From NCBI GenBank assembly GCA_005888755.1, contig VBBQ01000027.1, forward strand, positions 30,868 to 94,867: 64,000 nt of DNA. The letters run 5' to 3'. Positions 43,606-52,457 of this stretch are shown here, piece by piece. How positions within the stretch are numbered: position 1 is the first letter of the stretch; every line of letters starts with the position of its first letter. The position numbers were made by a program, and so were the translations under genes. The DNA is from Candidatus Bathyarchaeota archaeon. GTDB taxonomy: Archaea; Thermoproteota; Bathyarchaeia; 40CM-2-53-6. The notes under the pieces were generated by a model. It worked only from the letters and a program-made list of their open reading frames with translations, searched no databases and was not told the DNA's origin.

Positions 43606-46218
43606 TCAAGGTTTTGCCAGGCTTGGGGTATCAGTGACTTTGTCAGGTCCTGCTTGCGGAGGTGCGGCTGGAGGAGTGGTTTGAGGTTCTGCCGGCGTGT
43701 TGACCCATGGTTCAGGTTTCTTCTTTCGATGTCTACCAACAAGCCTCAAGGTCTCAATGACCGGTGTGAGGAGAAGGGGAAGTAGGAGAAGATAGGAGTA
43801 AGGTTGAAGGTCGGTGAAGGTTCTAGTAAACTGCGTCCAGGGTCCGCTTGATGACGAGATTAGAGGCTTCTCCGTGGTAATCGAGTATTGTATCTTTGTT
43901 CCGTTTGGTGCCTGCCAGACAAAATCTGCCGATGCCGGTGATAGAACGTAGATGCCGCTGCTTTTCGTGGTCGCCGTATATCTGAGAGATTGTGTCTGGC
44001 CTGGAGGGAAGCTGGCGAACTGGCCGGTTTGTATGCCGCCGGGCGAGAGCTGGAGAGTCTTCTGATACGCGGACGGCCCCTGGTCGTCGGTTACGTTGAG
44101 ATTGGTGACGGTCACGTTGTCGAGGTTCTGGATCATGACAACCACGTCGTGGCTGGTCCCCAGGGGTCCGCTTGACGGGGTCACGGTTTTCTGTACGGTT
44201 ATGTTTGGGGCGAATGGATAGGTGAAGTTCGCGGCAAAATCTGCTCTAGGCGTGATTGTGGCATTGTAGATGTATGTCGCGGTGAGGTTGTCGTAGAGCG
44301 GGTTGTAGGGCGGGGTTAGGCCGAGCGGACTGTATAGGATTGTTCCGCGTTGAAAACTGATGGAGACGATGGACGCGTTAGAATTGGTGTCTCCTACGAT
44401 TCCGGTTTGGAATCCTAGGAGTGTTTTGAGGCTGAGATTGTGTTGTCCGGCTTTGTAGAATTCTCGCGGATACTGGGTGTTGAGCAGGAAACTGAAGGCT
44501 CGGGTCGGGGTAGTGTTGAGTGGTGGTGGGAGGCTTATTGTTGCGAGGCCTATCGCCGCAAAGTATTGTGTGTTTTGTAGGCTGACTGGGCTGGCGAGGG
44601 TTGAGAAGCTTGAGCCGGGTAGAAGCCCAAGGACGCGTGTGAGGGCATCGTTGTTTGTGAGTTCGGGGTCGGGCGCGTAGATGGTGATTGCACTCCCTCC
44701 ATAAGGAATGGCGAAGGCTTTGGTGAACTGAACGCCTAGTGCTTGGGAGAACTGGGCTGCGACGTTATCGGATTCTCCCCGTGTTGTGGCTGGGTCTCCT
44801 GTGTAGAATGTGATCAGGGCGGGTTGTGAGAATAGTCCGAGGATGAAACTTGGGATGCCGAGGAAAGAGTTGGCGCCCAGGGGTTGTGCGTAGTTGTTGT
44901 CGATTATGAAGATTGAGAGGTTGTTTCCGGCGTAGTTGTTGTCGAGGACTAGGCCTTTGCTTGAGAGGTCTAGGTTGGTCATTCGCAGGCTCGCGCTAGG
45001 GGCGCCGAGCATGTCTAGTCCGATGGCGAGGTTTTGCTGGTATGGGCCGCTTGGTGGGGCTTGGATTATTGTTGAGGATTGGGTTGTGTGTGGGTTTGGG
45101 ATGAAAAGGAGGATTGCGAGTGTGAGTAGAAGGATTCCCTTCTTTGGTATGGTGTTCTGTGGAAGGGCGGGTTTCTTTGTCTTGATCACTCTCCAGAAAG
45201 TTTTGAGGACGAAGACGTCTCCTTGCCAGAAGAGGCTGGCGGCGCGGCCAGAGATTGTGGCTACGGCGAAGACCAGGCCGGCGTTTCTGATCATTGTCAG
45301 GACTATGTCTTGGATGACCAGCTGGCTTGTTGGGGATGATTCTTGCATCAGGATGGGGATTAGGTCTCCTGCGACAGGTCCGGTGGTGGCGCTTATGATC
45401 GAGAAGCCTGGTGGTGGAGGTGGAACGTTGGATAGGGCTGAGAGGTTGGTGTTCTGGTAGATTGCGAGGGCTGCGAGTCCTAGTGCGCCTAGAGCGGAGA
45501 GGAATACTGTCATGCCGACTAGGAAGCCTCGCCGTATTTTTCCGCCGGCGATTAGGCCGCCTAGGAAGCCGGCGAAGGTCCAGAGGTAGAGTAGTGGTGG
45601 GTAGGTTAGTGGGTTGGTGAAGACGAGGAAAAGGGCTACGATCATCGTGTTGAAGTGGACTCCGAGTACTGGGGAGAGCCAGTCGCTTACTTCTCGGAGG
45701 CCAGGTGATAGCTGGGTGTAGCCGATGTAGAGGACGAGGAGGTATGCTGCGATCCATCCGAGGTATCGGCCGAGGAATATTCCCTCGCTTGGGCGTGGGA
45801 GGAGGTAGACTGTTTTGGGATCGTCCGAGGTTCGTTTGACCATTATGTCGCCTATCCGGGTGTAGAGGTAGAGGTAGAGGATGCCGGGTAGTACGCCGCC
45901 AAGTATGCATCCGAGGATGGCGGTGGTGAATGTGCTGCTGCGGGCTTTCTTGAACTGTCGCTCGGCTATTTCTTCTCTTATCCGGCTGCCTTTGCGTGAG
46001 ACTATGACCGAGCCGATTGCGAGGACTAAGAGAGCGACTGGTATGGTCTGGTAGGCGAGGATTCCTGGGACCCATGTGGGGAGGGTGGCTATGATCAGGG
46101 TGGTGAACAGGATTCCGAGGGCACGGGTGAGGCTGATGGAGATTTGGGCGACTGTGGCTGCTCGACGGATCTCGACCGGAGCGTCTTTCAGGGCCATATA
46201 TGGCAGAGGCTGGGCCAC
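43606..46218 (-). CDS. Large membrane protein with outside beta domain (870 aa)
   Basis: The N-terminal about 380 residues hold eight or more hydrophobic segments (for example LFTTLIIATLPTWVPGIL, TTAILGCILGGVLPGILYLY and FVFAVATISG-type stretches). One more near 350-365 leads to a long outside part rich in Asn/Thr/Gly, including a DUF11/CARDB-like NITVQKTVTPSSGPLGTSHD. A last membrane helix (YSYLLLLPLLLTPVIETLRL) and a Pro-rich inside tail end it. Not recognised. Perhaps a surface assembly or sensing protein. Confidence 0.75.
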   Translation of the reverse strand: MAQPLPYMALKDAPVEIRRAATVAQISISLTRALGILFTTLIIATLPTWVPGILAYQTIPVALLVLAIGSVIVSRKGSRIREEIAERQFKKARSSTFTTAILGCILGGVLPGILYLYLYTRIGDIMVKRTSDDPKTVYLLPRPSEGIFLGRYLGWIAAYLLVLYIGYTQLSPGLREVSDWLSPVLGVHFNTMIVALFLVFTNPLTYPPLLYLWTFAGFLGGLIAGGKIRRGFLVGMTVFLSALGALGLAALAIYQNTNLSALSNVPPPPPGFSIISATTGPVAGDLIPILMQESSPTSQLVIQDIVLTMIRNAGLVFAVATISGRAASLFWQGDVFVLKTFWRVIKTKKPALPQNTIPKKGILLLTLAILLFIPNPHTTQSSTIIQAPPSGPYQQNLAIGLDMLGAPSASLRMTNLDLSSKGLVLDNNYAGNNLSIFIIDNNYAQPLGANSFLGIPSFILGLFSQPALITFYTGDPATTRGESDNVAAQFSQALGVQFTKAFAIPYGGSAITIYAPDPELTNNDALTRVLGLLPGSSFSTLASPVSLQNTQYFAAIGLATISLPPPLNTTPTRAFSFLLNTQYPREFYKAGQHNLSLKTLLGFQTGIVGDTNSNASIVSISFQRGTILYSPLGLTPPYNPLYDNLTATYIYNATITPRADFAANFTYPFAPNITVQKTVTPSSGPLGTSHDVVVMIQNLDNVTVTNLNVTDDQGPSAYQKTLQLSPGGIQTGQFASFPPGQTQSLRYTATTKSSGIYVLSPASADFVWQAPNGTKIQYSITTEKPLISSSSGPWTQFTRTFTDLQPYSYLLLLPLLLTPVIETLRLVGRHRKKKPEPWVNTPAEPQTTPPAAPPQAGPDKVTDTPSLAKP

Positions 46219-46376
46219 GCGTCCCTCATCTCGGAAGGACGTTTCCGAGAATCCGTGAAGAAAGGGGTTCTGATACCAGGGTTACACGTTCGAAAGCGCA
46301 TGCTATGGGCAGGTTCGAGCGGTCTTACGAAGCAAGAAGGCACTGGTAGGAGCCCGTGAGCGTGGGAAACTCAGCG

Positions 46377-46431
46377 TTTCACGAAGGGCGGGGCGCGGGA
46401 AAATCAGCCACCCCCGGGGGGTCGCATAATA
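46377..46431 (+). repeat. Dispersed G/C-rich hairpin repeat, copy A
   Basis: TTTCACGAAGGGCGGGGCGC, then GGGAAAATCAGCCACCCCC, then GGGGGGTCGCATAATA. It matches copies B (56176) and C (29661, reversed). The CCCCC/GGGGG core gives a strong short stem. It lies upstream of the large membrane-protein gene. Confidence 0.75.
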
Positions 46432-46890
46432 GTTAGCGAAAAAGAAAGTTTACGGGAAAAAATAGTTGGGACAAAAGAAAAGTTACGAATCAAACGCGTA
46501 TGTCGAACCATTGGAAAGCGATCTGACGCTTCTCATGCGGGCCGACGGGACTACTCGTGAAGGTTGCCCTAGGGATCCAATTTTTCTTGGATGTTGTTTC
46601 TGTCTGGCTGGATTCTGGCCTGTTTCTTGAGGACGGGTTGGCATTCGGCTTGTCTGGCTGCTGTCGATCCCCCGTGGATTCGCCTTGGGTTAGCGTGGAA
46701 AGTTGGGTTTTGGAAAACGTGGATCCGGATTCGTGATCAGGGCTGATTATGGGCGATTTTTTTCCGCAAAGTAATCGGACTAGGGTCGAGGGGTCTTTCC
46801 AGCCCGCCAAGTCGAATGCCTGCCGAGCCAAGGGAGAAGAGAGAAAGAGCCGGACTAACAGGACATGAGAGGGCGGCGGGTCCAGCAAAA
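46432..46890. other. Non-coding stretch
   Basis: No convincing gene. Long open frames on both strands lack start signals and family features. A/G-rich sequence 46432-46485 follows copy A. Confidence 0.45.
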
Positions 46891-47136
46891 ATGAGATTTC
46901 GCTGGAAGTATCTCGAAGCTCTCGGGGGCATTCTAACCTTCTTCGGAACGCTAGCAATTCTCCCCGGATGCCCGTATTTCATCCTGTTCGCCTACGGCCC
47001 ATGCGTTTTATCATCGTCTGAAGCGCAGACAGGGCTTGTCGTGGCTACTACAGGGGCTGTTCTAATCTTGGTAGGGGAAGTTGCCTGTCGCAAGAAGCCT
47101 ACTCCAAAACCTCCCCTAGGAGAGAACCCTTTGTGA
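46891..47136 (+). CDS. Small membrane protein (81 aa)
   Basis: From ATG 46891: RFRWKYLEALGGILTFFGTL, then a second helix TGLVVATTGAVLILVGEVAC and a basic Pro-rich tail (RKKPTPKPPLGENPL). Two membrane segments with a short outside loop holding two Cys (CPYFILFAYGPCV). Unrecognised. Confidence 0.5.
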   Translation: MRFRWKYLEALGGILTFFGTLAILPGCPYFILFAYGPCVLSSSEAQTGLVVATTGAVLILVGEVACRKKPTPKPPLGENPL

Positions 47137-47289
47137 ACCGGGATTCGGGGTGCTACTTCGAGCTGGTTATTTCCTTCCACGTGGACCCGCAAAAGCGACA
47201 GTCATGGTACCTGAAAGCAGCGTTAGATTCAGGTCCTGGAAAGATACAGGGGCTAATACTTCCGCAAACAGGACAGGTATGACTCATTT

Positions 47290-47676
47290 CTACTGTCTCG
47301 CTTCCGGGCTTGCCTGTGCCAGACGGCTAGGACTTAGCGCATGGTCGATCCGTTGCCTGTAGGCAGAAGCAGGATAGGCGCCTATTAGACTGTCCCTGAC
47401 TGTTCCATTCTCGAACAGCATACTCGTTGGTATGCTCATGATATCATATTTCATCGCCAGTTGCTGATTATTGTCGACGTTGATCTTGACGAACTTGACC
47501 TTGCCCGCATACTCTTCCGACAGGGCTGCGATGGTAGGCGCGATCATATTGCAGGGTCCACACCAGTCAGCATAGAAGTCGACGAACACTGGAACCTCAG
47601 ATTGGAGGACCGTCGAATCGAAATCGGTCTCGTTAACCGGAATCACTTTCTCGTTACTTACTGCTTGTTTGTTCAT
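47290..47676 (-). CDS. trxA: Thioredoxin
   Basis: A 128-residue thioredoxin with the active site DWCGPCNMIAPTI and the cis-Pro IPTSMLFENG. It reduces protein disulphides in the cytosol. The promoter holds the 18-bp element shared with the small gene at 48190, with TATA near -26 and little or no leader. So it appears to be controlled together with the ArsR/MFS genes, suggesting oxidative or metal stress. Confidence 0.95.
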   Translation of the reverse strand: MNKQAVSNEKVIPVNETDFDSTVLQSEVPVFVDFYADWCGPCNMIAPTIAALSEEYAGKVKFVKINVDNNQQLAMKYDIMSIPTSMLFENGTVRDSLIGAYPASAYRQRIDHALSPSRLAQASPEARQ

Positions 47677-47700
47677 ACACCCATGATCGGGCTGGTCTGG

Positions 47701-47718
47701 ATATAAACGTATTGATGA
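47701..47718 (-). promoter_or_regulatory. ArsR-type promoter element of trxA
   Basis: On the minus strand TCATCAATACGTTTATAT, identical to 48149-48166 on the plus strand. It contains the TATA-like TTTATAT about 25 bases before the trxA ATG. Confidence 0.65.
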
Positions 47719-47825
47719 ACATCTATATGATTAGCTTAGACAGGATCATCGAACGAGACAACTAGTCGGGGTGCATAGATACATATCGACATGTTAATAC
47801 GCACGCTGGGCAATAGAGATGGGTA

Positions 47826-48134
47826 ATGAAGCTCGCAACCGAAGAATTTGACAGGATCAGCAAGGCCCTAGCGGACCCTCAGCGCCGAGAGATTCTCCAG
47901 AAGCTTGTCGCAAGAAGGATGAACTGCTCAGACGTTCACGCCATGTTCAACGTCTCACAGCCCACCGTGTCCCACCATCTGAAAGAACTCGCTATCGCAG
48001 GGATCCTTGATAAGGAGAAACAAGGCCAGTTCTGCTTCTACCAGGTGAAGGCAGAGGTATTGTCCGCGTACGTAGCAGAGCTGCAGAAACGCTTAGGCGT
48101 GGGAGCAATAGCAGTTGCTCCGAGAATGAAGTAA
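47826..48134 (+). CDS. ArsR-family transcriptional regulator
   Basis: A 102-residue winged helix: RISKALADPQRREILQKLVA, then MFNVSQPTVSHHLKELAIAG and GILDKEKQGQFCFYQVKAEV. ArsR/SmtB members repress metal or oxidant genes until a ligand binds. Only two Cys are visible (NCSD and FCFY), so the sensing site is unclear. It lies between two copies of the 18-bp promoter element and likely controls both sides. Confidence 0.9.
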   Translation: MKLATEEFDRISKALADPQRREILQKLVARRMNCSDVHAMFNVSQPTVSHHLKELAIAGILDKEKQGQFCFYQVKAEVLSAYVAELQKRLGVGAIAVAPRMK

Positions 48135-48148
48135 GCGCGCATAGACGC

Positions 48149-48166
48149 TCATCAATACGTTTATAT
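48149..48166 (+). promoter_or_regulatory. ArsR-type promoter element of the small gene/MFS unit
   Basis: TCATCAATACGTTTATAT, an exact copy of the trxA element, with TATA about 28 bases before ATG 48190. A looser relative (TGTTAATACG) lies before arsR near 47790-47805. Confidence 0.65.
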
Positions 48167-48189
48167 GTTTACCGCACACGTAGGCTTGC

Positions 48190-48390
48190 ATGTCTGAACA
48201 TTCAGAGCCTCACGAATCATTACACCTGACAGTCGTGCAGGAATCAGCTAAGAACTACCACTTATTCCTCCATAAGAGAAAAGATCTAACGGAGAAGAAG
48301 TCAATCATCTCCAAACTCAGAAGAATTCTAACTGAAGAGGATCCAGTTGAGCAGAGTCCACGTCCAGCGGACACTGCAGGATTCAACTAA
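48190..48390 (+). CDS. Small hypothetical protein (66 aa) upstream of MFS
   Basis: ATG 48190 with a near-leaderless promoter. Charged, soluble: YHLFLHKRKDLTEKKSIISK. No Cys. It lies 29 bp before the MFS gene and is probably in its transcript. Unrecognised. Confidence 0.6.
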   Translation: MSEHSEPHESLHLTVVQESAKNYHLFLHKRKDLTEKKSIISKLRRILTEEDPVEQSPRPADTAGFN

Positions 48391-48419
48391 GACTACAGAA
48401 TTTATTCAGTGAAACGGGC

Positions 48420-49895
48420 ATGGAACAACTAGTTATCGAGAAGAGCGAAGACGCTCTCGCTCAGGCCGCGCCTCTCGTCAAAACTCGCACTCGACTAATT
48501 CTCGCCCTAATCATTACCGCAGGGTTCCTCGACGTCATAGACTTCTCAATCGTCCAAGTGGCTCTACCCACCATACAGACGGAACTAGTCGTCTCGCTAG
48601 CGGAAAGTCAGTGGATCATAGCAGCGTACGGGCTAACTCTGGCAGGGTTCCTACTACTCAGCGGCAGAGCAGGAGACATCTATGGTCAAAAGAAACTGTT
48701 CGTCTTCGGAATAGTCTTGTTTACCGTCGCATCCTTTACCGGGGGATTGGCCCCATCCCTTCTCTCGCTGATCATATCCAGGGCCATTCAGGGTATAGGA
48801 GCAGCGATCTCGACTGCCACAGCCTTCGCGATCCTCGTAACGACCTTCCCCGAAGGAAGGGAGAGAAACCGTGCCCTTGGCATCTTCGTCTCCGTACTAT
48901 CCGCAGGCTTCGCAGCCGGATCCATCTCCGGAGGCATCCTCACCAGCGCTTTCGGCTGGAGATCAGTCCTCTTCGTCAACGTCCCCATCGGCACAGTTGC
49001 AGCCATACTCTCCCAGAAGTATCTAGCAAATAATCCCGGACGAGCCATGGACAAACACCTGGATCTACCAGGGGCGCTGTCCGTGACCAGCGGGCTAATA
49101 CTCCTCGTGTACGCATTGACAAACGCTGCAAACGCTGGCTTTACGTCCATCCAGACCGTCCTACCACTCGGGCTCGGTGCTTTAGTCCTGGCGGGGTTCG
49201 TGGCAATAGAATATCGATCAAAGTCCCCTCTGATGCCCTTAGCGTTCCTCCGCCGCGGCACAGTCTTTACCGCGAACGTTCTCGCTCTGATACTGACCTC
49301 CTCCGCTGGAGGAGTGGTCTTCTTACTGACGATCTATCTCCAGCGAGTATCGGGCTACTTGCCATTAGCTGCAGGGCTGGAATTCGTCCCGGCTGCACTG
49401 ATATTCTTTTTTGTGGGAGGCTGGGGCTCGTCCTGGCTCGTAAACCGTCTTGGCTTGAGACAGGTTTTGGTAATCTCGATGATGCTCATTACCTTGGGCT
49501 CTGCTCTGCTAACCCAGATCTCAGTCACTAGCGGATACTTCGGAATATTGCCTGGGATGGTTATCTGGTCGCTTGGGGCGAGCATTGGTTTTCCGGCTCT
49601 GAACATTGCCGCACTGGCCGGGACACAGCGCGGCGAAGAGGGACTGGCGTCAGGGATAATTGGTACGTCTCAGCGAGTCGGCTTTCCACTTGGCCTCGCC
49701 ATACTGCTGACTATAGCAACTGTCACGGACCCGCCGCCAGCTGGGGCTGCGAGCCAGTTAGGATCATTGACAGGCGTGGTCACCGGGTTCCAGTATGCAT
49801 TCCTCGCCTCCACAATCATCAGCGCAATAGGACTGCTGATCGCTTTACGTGTCAAGAATCCGAGAATGAGGGTTGAAAGACCAATCTTCAGCTAG
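48420..49895 (+). CDS. MFS exporter (DHA2-like, 14 TM)
   Basis: A 491-residue transporter with about 14 helices. Motif A is SGRAGDIYGQKKLFVFG, and the motif C-like region is FAAGSISGGILTSAFGWRSV. A drug or metabolite exporter by family, probably induced with trxA through the ArsR-type element. It has a shorter C-terminus than the 655-residue MFS at 25.7 kb. Confidence 0.93.
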   Translation: MEQLVIEKSEDALAQAAPLVKTRTRLILALIITAGFLDVIDFSIVQVALPTIQTELVVSLAESQWIIAAYGLTLAGFLLLSGRAGDIYGQKKLFVFGIVLFTVASFTGGLAPSLLSLIISRAIQGIGAAISTATAFAILVTTFPEGRERNRALGIFVSVLSAGFAAGSISGGILTSAFGWRSVLFVNVPIGTVAAILSQKYLANNPGRAMDKHLDLPGALSVTSGLILLVYALTNAANAGFTSIQTVLPLGLGALVLAGFVAIEYRSKSPLMPLAFLRRGTVFTANVLALILTSSAGGVVFLLTIYLQRVSGYLPLAAGLEFVPAALIFFFVGGWGSSWLVNRLGLRQVLVISMMLITLGSALLTQISVTSGYFGILPGMVIWSLGASIGFPALNIAALAGTQRGEEGLASGIIGTSQRVGFPLGLAILLTIATVTDPPPAGAASQLGSLTGVVTGFQYAFLASTIISAIGLLIALRVKNPRMRVERPIFS

Positions 49896-49933
49896 AAGCA
49901 GTTTGTGATGCATCGAGAAGGCCCGTCACATAT

Positions 49934-50422
49934 CTAGTCTTTGCTCTTGGTGTTCAGAATGCTGGAAACGTAGTCCATGAAGGGCTTGTCGTACATTCCT
50001 TCCGAGCTTCGATGAACGTCCTTGAACATTGGATGTTTTGCTATGGCTTCTAGGAAAGCGGACCATTGATTCCAGGTTTCTCTGTCAATCCACTTTCTCC
50101 TATAGAGGAGATGCGTTCTCTCGAAAAGTCCGTAAAGTAGGACGATATAGTTTCGAACTGTCATCTCATCTGCGGAGAGTGATGCCATGGTCGAATTTGG
50201 ATTGATGGCCCTTGCCATGTCGATTTGTAACTTGCTGAGTTCAGGCTTTTCCAGAACCAATCTTATCGCGTCTGTATAATCATCTAGGATCTTCTGATAC
50301 GCAGCTTCTTTGGTGGCATTGTTTTGGGTTCGAAACGACATTATGAAAATAACCAGCGTAAGCGTCAAAACAGTGGTTTGCGCGATAGTGCTGAACACTA
50401 TCGGGTCAGTTATGTCAGTCAA
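49934..50422 (-). CDS. Single-pass membrane protein (162 aa)
   Basis: One membrane helix near the N-terminus (FSTIAQTTVLTLTLVIFIMS), then a helical inside part with Trp-rich segments (KWIDRETWNQWSAFLEAIAK). Resembles small DUF4760-type bacterial proteins in layout, but not surely. Convergent with the MFS gene. Confidence 0.65.
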   Translation of the reverse strand: MTDITDPIVFSTIAQTTVLTLTLVIFIMSFRTQNNATKEAAYQKILDDYTDAIRLVLEKPELSKLQIDMARAINPNSTMASLSADEMTVRNYIVLLYGLFERTHLLYRRKWIDRETWNQWSAFLEAIAKHPMFKDVHRSSEGMYDKPFMDYVSSILNTKSKD

Positions 50423-50662
50423 ATGCTAAGGGTCCCTACTTGATATTCCCATCCATCATCAACATCCAACAAATGTCTCAGCATTAGTTCGCTAGTTCAC
50501 GAGGACTTGCCATGCGTCTTTTCTTAAAAGAATAGCCGTGTCGGTATCGGAGAAATCTGATACAATCGTTGAACGCCTGACCTGATATTTCATTATCCTA
50601 GTTCTGCCTTGCTCAAGTAGCGCGCAGCGGAAAAACGAAAGGGTCTCTCGATTCGTGGTCTA

Positions 50663-50840
50663 GCCTCGCTTTGTCCAAGGGTTCAGCAAATGGGTCTATC
50701 GGCTAACACTGGCGAGATGGTACTACAACTATGCGTGGGGCTGGGTCATAGGATACTTTCTCAGCACCTTCACGATGATCGTAACGATCTACTATCTGAT
50801 ACCCGGTTTGCGTGATCTGGTCTCGTTTCCATTATTTCTC
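50663..50840 (+). pseudogene. Membrane protein fragment without start codon
   Basis: After a stop at about 50660 the frame reads FSKWVYRLTLARWYYNYAWG, WVIGYFLSTFTMIVTIYYLI and PGLRD with no ATG, GTG or TTG before residue ~40. It reads like the first helix of a membrane protein. Sense is lost near 50830, where the nitronate monooxygenase fragment begins in another frame. Confidence 0.5.
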
Positions 50841-51219
50841 GGGGGCTCCGGGATCGGAGGCTCATCCTCAATACCAGAAAGCTCTGTTCTATGCGGAGCC
50901 CGAGGACACTATTGTTACGGAGGTGTTCTCAGAAAACTGGCCGAACGCGCCCCACCGGGTTTTGCGGTCGAGCGTCGAGGCTGCTCAAGCGTTCAAGGGA
51001 GAGATCGTGGGACAACGCAGGCTCAATGCCAGTGGGGAAATGGCCCCGGCGAAGCGGTTCGAGTCCTGCGTAGTGACGCGGGACACTACCGGGACACTAG
51101 AGGCCATGCCCCACTGGGCTGGAGAATCAGTTGCTAGCGTCAAGAAAATCCAGCCAGCGGCAGAGCTCATAAACGAGCTTGTCTCAGAAGCGGAGATACT
51201 CTTGCACCATTGGAAATGA
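50830..51219 (+). pseudogene. Nitronate monooxygenase-like C-terminal fragment
   Basis: From about 50840 the frame reads SEAHPQYQKALFYAEPEDTI and VTEVFSENWPNAPHRVLRSS, then ESVASVKKIQPAAELINELV. This is the C-terminal third of 2-nitropropane dioxygenase/nitronate monooxygenase-family flavoproteins. The FMN-binding barrel is missing. Fused to an unrelated membrane fragment, so a remnant of a rearrangement. Confidence 0.6.
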
Positions 51220-51303
51220 GACTCCGCAGCTAAGCTGGTCCCGTGGAAATATGTCCCTGTCCTAAACCCTATTATCGCATACTAGTTCTCGCAGATTCCA
51301 ATA

Positions 51304-52377
51304 ATGCTGCGAAGGCTTCACATAGGCACATTCCGCCCGGCCTTGTCCTTCATTGGTCTATTATCATTCATAACCAGCTTCTTCGGGTCACGACTTTTCG
51401 CGACACTCAATCCGACAATTGTGATCCAACAGCAGGGAATCCACTTTCACCATTTCTGGTACGGGATAGCTCTGATGGGGATTGCCGGATGGCTTGCGAT
51501 CACTTGGAAGAGCGAGAGGCTCGACCGGGCCTACGCGGTCATGTACGGTCTCGGAGCCGGATTCATCGGCGACGAGGTCGGACTCCTACTTACCCTCGGC
51601 AACTACCAGTCTGAGCTAACCTATGATTTCTTCATCGGAGCAATCTCGTCTGCTACACTGCTTCTGTTGGTCATCAGGTATCGTGTCGTCCTGAAGAGAG
51701 AGGTGTCGTATCTGATGACCCGTGAAGGGCTGGCCCTTTTGGGCGTGTTCGTTACAGGATTTTCTCTCATTCTCTTTGCTTTCGGGTCGTTGAGTTTTGG
51801 AACACCTCTCGCGCTTGTCGGAATCGTCGTTATTCTGAGAGAGGTGTTAGTGAAGCACGACACCGTTCTTGAAGGTAGAATGCCTAGAGGTGTCTCCTTC
51901 ATAGCGGCCTTGTCCATTCTCGGTGGAGCAAACCTCATACTTGCTGGAGTCGGAAACATTCTCTTTCCACCAGTCATCAATACGTCTGACTTTGCTGGAA
52001 TAGGCCTCCCGGCTGGAACTGTTGCATTAATCTCAACAATCTTCTTACTTCTTGCCTTCGTCGCATTGGCTCTCGGCTCTCTCAAGATTCTGGCGGGGCT
52101 GGTGCTCCGGACGGGCAAGAGCTGGGTTTGGAGTCTTGGAATAGCAACAAGCATATCTTCGATTTTCCTGGACGCATCCTCGCTGGGGGCGAGTCCTGAA
52201 TTGCTTTCTGGATTGCTCACAGGGAACGGTATCGAGTTTCCGACATCCATCATCGCGATTATCTATCTTACGAGACCGTATGTGAAAGCCTTCTACAGAA
52301 AGACACCCGCTCAGGTCCAAGGCATCGGCTTGCCACATTCCACCAACTTGAGTGTGGAAGCTAGTTCTAGGGGTTGA
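51304..52377 (+). CDS. Polytopic membrane protein (357 aa)
   Basis: About 9-10 hydrophobic segments. A conserved-looking N-terminal part is GIHFHHFWYGIALMGIAGWL and GAGFIGDEVGLLLTLGNY; the HxHH could bind metal or heme. No transporter family recognised. The C-terminus is short and charged. Convergent with the propeller protein gene. Confidence 0.75.
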   Translation: MLRRLHIGTFRPALSFIGLLSFITSFFGSRLFATLNPTIVIQQQGIHFHHFWYGIALMGIAGWLAITWKSERLDRAYAVMYGLGAGFIGDEVGLLLTLGNYQSELTYDFFIGAISSATLLLLVIRYRVVLKREVSYLMTREGLALLGVFVTGFSLILFAFGSLSFGTPLALVGIVVILREVLVKHDTVLEGRMPRGVSFIAALSILGGANLILAGVGNILFPPVINTSDFAGIGLPAGTVALISTIFLLLAFVALALGSLKILAGLVLRTGKSWVWSLGIATSISSIFLDASSLGASPELLSGLLTGNGIEFPTSIIAIIYLTRPYVKAFYRKTPAQVQGIGLPHSTNLSVEASSRG

Positions 52378-52457
52378 TCGTTGCCGGAAGAATTCCGGAA
52401 CGTGGACTTCCCTAGTGGCCTGAAGAAAAAGAAAGGGGATTGAGAGCGTGGGGACGT

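Noticed and set aside
44936-45460. Plus-strand frame opposite the large membrane protein
   Set aside because: Antisense shadow; no ribosome site or domain.
44996-46075. Long minus-strand frame (359 codons), Arg/Pro/His-rich
   Set aside because: It is a shadow of the 870-residue membrane-protein gene. Its composition is that of a G/C-biased off-frame read, with no family features.
46295-46325. T-loop-like GGTTCGAGC
   Set aside because: No matching acceptor or anticodon arms around it, so not a tRNA.
46490-46957. Minus-strand frame of 155 codons
   Set aside because: Low-complexity, Ser/Pro-rich, no start signal, and overlaps the more plausible small membrane protein on the plus strand.
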